Source: Bifidobacterium saguinibicoloris
GTDB lineage: Bacteria; Actinomycetota; Actinomycetes; Actinomycetales; Bifidobacteriaceae
Assembly (NCBI RefSeq): GCF_019331725.1
Contig: NZ_JAHBBF010000022.1
Location: forward strand, 1 to 34,261
Direction of reading: 5' to 3'
Length of the DNA stretch: 34,261 nt
The stretch's first letter is position 1. Every line of letters starts with the position of its first letter. The notes beneath the pieces are model-generated. The model worked only from the letters and a program-made list of their open reading frames with translations. It made no database searches and was not told the DNA's origin. The position numbers were made by a program, and so were the translations under genes. Below are positions 33,069-34,261 of the stretch, piece after piece.

Positions 33069-33284
33069 CTAGTCACCTTGCGGCGGCTCGGAATCGTCCA
33101 AGAGTTTACGCGGGTTAGACACACGCAACGCGTCACAAATCGCAAGCGCGTTATCAAGCGAGACACCACCGATAGGGCGCTGTCCCGTCTCAATGGCCGC
33201 GATGCGTTGCCGCGTCACGCCGAGCCTGTCGGCTAATTGCTGTTGTGTCATCCCACGTTTTAGGCGTAGTTCTCTAAGTCCCAT
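33069..33284 (-). CDS. Small XRE-family regulator
   Basis: The 71-residue helix-turn-helix protein (MTQQQLADRLGVTRQRIAAI, about 12-31, then ETGQRP) has its start at 33284, supported by AGGTGG six bases upstream. It resembles phage Cro-type and single-domain regulators of small mobile or toxin-antitoxin units. The first seven residues, MGLRELR, are identical to the other XRE protein in this region. It is 159 bp upstream of the antitoxin gene. The target is unknown. Confidence 0.85.
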   Translation of the reverse strand: MGLRELRLKRGMTQQQLADRLGVTRQRIAAIETGQRPIGGVSLDNALAICDALRVSNPRKLLDDSEPPQGD

Positions 33285-33337
33285 TGCTCCCACCTTACCT
33301 AGTTGGCCGGTGGGGCTCATTCTATCCAAGGGGGACG

Positions 33338-33361
33338 CCGGCGCGAAGCGTTTCGCGCCGG
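33338..33361 (-). terminator. Terminator-like hairpin after the 40-residue protein
   Basis: A perfect 10-bp stem (CCGGCGCGAA and its complement) has a 4-base loop and can be extended by outer GGGGG/CCCCC pairs. It lies 15 bp past the stop of the small gene at 33376-33498. Confidence 0.6.
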
Positions 33362-33375
33362 TACCCCCGGCATGG

Positions 33376-33498
33376 TCAGACGGTCACATGGATGACCAGT
33401 GTTCCGTCACTGTAGACGGCCACCGTCACCATATGGGATGTGCGGCAGACGCCGCACCATCGCACCACGCCACACGCTCGTAAAAGACGTGTTTTCAT
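33376..33498 (-). CDS. Small Cys-containing protein, 40 residues, function unknown
   Basis: The ATG at 33498 is preceded by AAGGGGGAT at a suitable distance, and the frame ends at 33376 with a hairpin just beyond. The protein has a basic start (MKTRLLR), cysteines at 9, 15 and 18 (one CxxC: WCGVC), then a strand-like hydrophobic end, VTVAVYSDGTLVIHVTV. This could be half of a zinc ribbon or a small redox motif. A strong 10-bp hairpin lies 25 bp upstream (33524-33553). No family was recognised; the ribosome site and flanking hairpins are the main support. Confidence 0.5.
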   Translation of the reverse strand: MKTRLLRACGVVRWCGVCRTSHMVTVAVYSDGTLVIHVTV

Positions 33499-33523
33499 GG
33501 TAATATCCCCCTTGGAAACTATG

Positions 33524-33553
33524 GCGGGCGCAAATCGTAAGACTTGCGCCCGC
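33524..33553. terminator. GC-rich hairpin upstream of the 40-residue protein
   Basis: A perfect 10-bp stem, GCGGGCGCAA with TTGCGCCCGC (33544-33553), has a 10-base loop. On the plus strand it is followed by GGCTTTT, an intrinsic-terminator pattern. On the minus strand it sits in the leader of the small gene and could act as an attenuator. Confidence 0.5.
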
Positions 33554-33672
33554 GGCTTTTACCCCACCACGGTTATGGCGGGGTCGACTCTACCGGCGTA
33601 TACGACGCGGGGTTTATCCCAGTCCGACAGGTACCCAAGGTTTCCCGGGCTGTAGGAACCAAACGTGGTGTT

Positions 33673-33906
33673 TTAGAAATCCCGGGCGTGGTACGGATGC
33701 TGCCGCAGGATCTCCGTTGCCTTCCTTTCCTTTTGCATCCAGGCCGAAGCTCGATGGATGATTCCCGTGATGCCGATGATGGCGCAGGCCAAGTCGAGGC
33801 CAACGCGGGTAATGTTCATGGCGCTGCCATTCTCGGAAGGGATGAGGATCGCGATCATGTCGATCAGGCTTTGCGTTACTTGCATGACGAATTCAATGAT
33901 TTCCAT
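33673..33906 (-). CDS. Small membrane protein, function unknown
   Basis: The 77-residue frame starts at the ATG at 33906, with no clear ribosome site. One hydrophobic helix is clear (about 32-50, ITRVGLDLACAIIGITGII), and a weaker amphipathic one covers residues 5-22. The C-terminus is basic (WMQKERKATEILRQH). Small membrane proteins of this kind occur in plasmid and conjugative regions. The 33554-33672 stretch downstream has no recognisable gene. Confidence 0.45.
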   Translation of the reverse strand: MEIIEFVMQVTQSLIDMIAILIPSENGSAMNITRVGLDLACAIIGITGIIHRASAWMQKERKATEILRQHPYHARDF

Positions 33907-33936
33907 GCATGACGGCTATGCGCGTCGGCATGCGGG

Positions 33937-34134
33937 TCAACGGACGTGTCCCTTGCGGATATAGAAGCCGGGTTCGTTGGCGGGGTCATCATGGTTATTA
34001 GTCTGGATGCCGTCGTCATAGGGCTTCGGCGAATCGTCGCCGTCCTTGTCCCGAGCGTGGCCGCTGACCAGGGGCCACCAGTGTTCGGGTCTGATCAGTG
34101 ATGTGGGGTGTATTTCAAGTTGAGGTGGGCCGTT
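33937..34134 (-). pseudogene. C-terminal fragment of an unidentified gene cut by the IS3 copy
   Basis: An open frame runs out of the IS3 end into the window and continues for about 65 residues (host part begins NGPPQLEIHPTSLIRPEHWW) to a stop at 33937. The composition is hydrophilic, with Asp/Asn-rich segments (ARDKDGDDSPKPYDDGIQ). The product of the fusion to IS sequence is unlikely to be meaningful. The original gene was not recognised, and its 5' part would lie beyond the insertion. Confidence 0.4.
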
Positions 34135-34261
34135 CGAGGTGGTGCCGTTTTCTTGGACTGTGATCCGGGAGGAGCCCATCGTGGCGAGGTATACGAGGGA
34201 GCAGCGGCGGCGTGCGGTCGAGTTGTACGTGCAGTACGAGTGCTGCGCGGCGGATGTGATC
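34135..34261 (+). mobile_element. IS3-family insertion sequence, right-end copy (partial)
   Basis: This is the inverted copy of 1-127. Its left limit is where the two copies stop matching; GGTGCCGTTTTCTTGGACTG just inside is probably part of the terminal inverted repeat. Only the 5' end of the element is in the window. Confidence 0.7.
34181..34261 (+). CDS. IS3-family transposase OrfA, N-terminal fragment
   Basis: A GTG at 34181 with GGGAGGAG six bases upstream opens a 27-codon frame, identical to the one at the left end, that runs out of the window. Confidence 0.6.
   Translation, partial: MARYTREQRRRAVELYVQYECCAADVI

Noticed and set aside
33544..33912. A 122-codon plus-strand frame over the small membrane protein gene.
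   Set aside because: It shows no hydrophobic or domain pattern and no ribosome site; the minus-strand frame has a clear membrane helix, although that call is itself tentative.

Overview
The window is high-GC Gram-positive DNA and looks like Bifidobacterium or a close relative. The evidence is actinobacterial-type GltB/GltD, a lepA-hemW pair next to rpsT, and a type I-E CRISPR repeat of the actinobacterial GTGTTCCCCGCG...GGGGATGATCCC class. No rRNA or tRNA gene was recognised. The genus is an inference; no species marker was seen.

Layout. Both ends (1-127 and 34135-34261) are the same 127 bp in inverted orientation. Each carries the 5' start of one IS3-family transposase reading out of the window, so the window is probably an assembly contig cut at a repeated insertion sequence. 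Next comes an IS21-family element (about 138-2619) with a frameshifted istA and an intact istB. A very long type I-E CRISPR array follows (2719-8367, about 93 repeats, plus a decayed terminal repeat at 2658-2686). It is transcribed leftward from an AT-rich leader at its right end, and no cas gene is present. Then, all leftward, come gltB-gltD (glutamate synthase), a PLP aminotransferase, and an ABC exporter of the FtsX/MacB type (permease plus ATPase).

From 20.3 to 26.9 kb are four small regulatory modules: a TetR regulator divergent from the ABC exporter; a second TetR divergent from an old-yellow-enzyme/SDR oxidoreductase pair; a methyltransferase behind its own palindrome-containing promoter; and an autoregulated MarR-MFS efflux operon. 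Each has a visible inverted-repeat operator in the expected place. Housekeeping genes follow (hemW, lepA, rpsT, a TRIC/UPF0126 membrane protein).

From 31.6 kb to the end is an accessory stretch: a CopG-type antitoxin with a truncated BrnT toxin, two related small XRE regulators, a RelBE-type toxin-antitoxin pair, a 40-residue Cys-containing small protein, a small membrane protein and a gene fragment cut by the IS3 copy.

The most interesting parts are the cas-less array with several duplicated, non-adjacent spacers, the strong hairpin that separates gltBD from the array leader in the same transcription direction, and the set of operator palindromes. No wholly new multi-gene system could be demonstrated.
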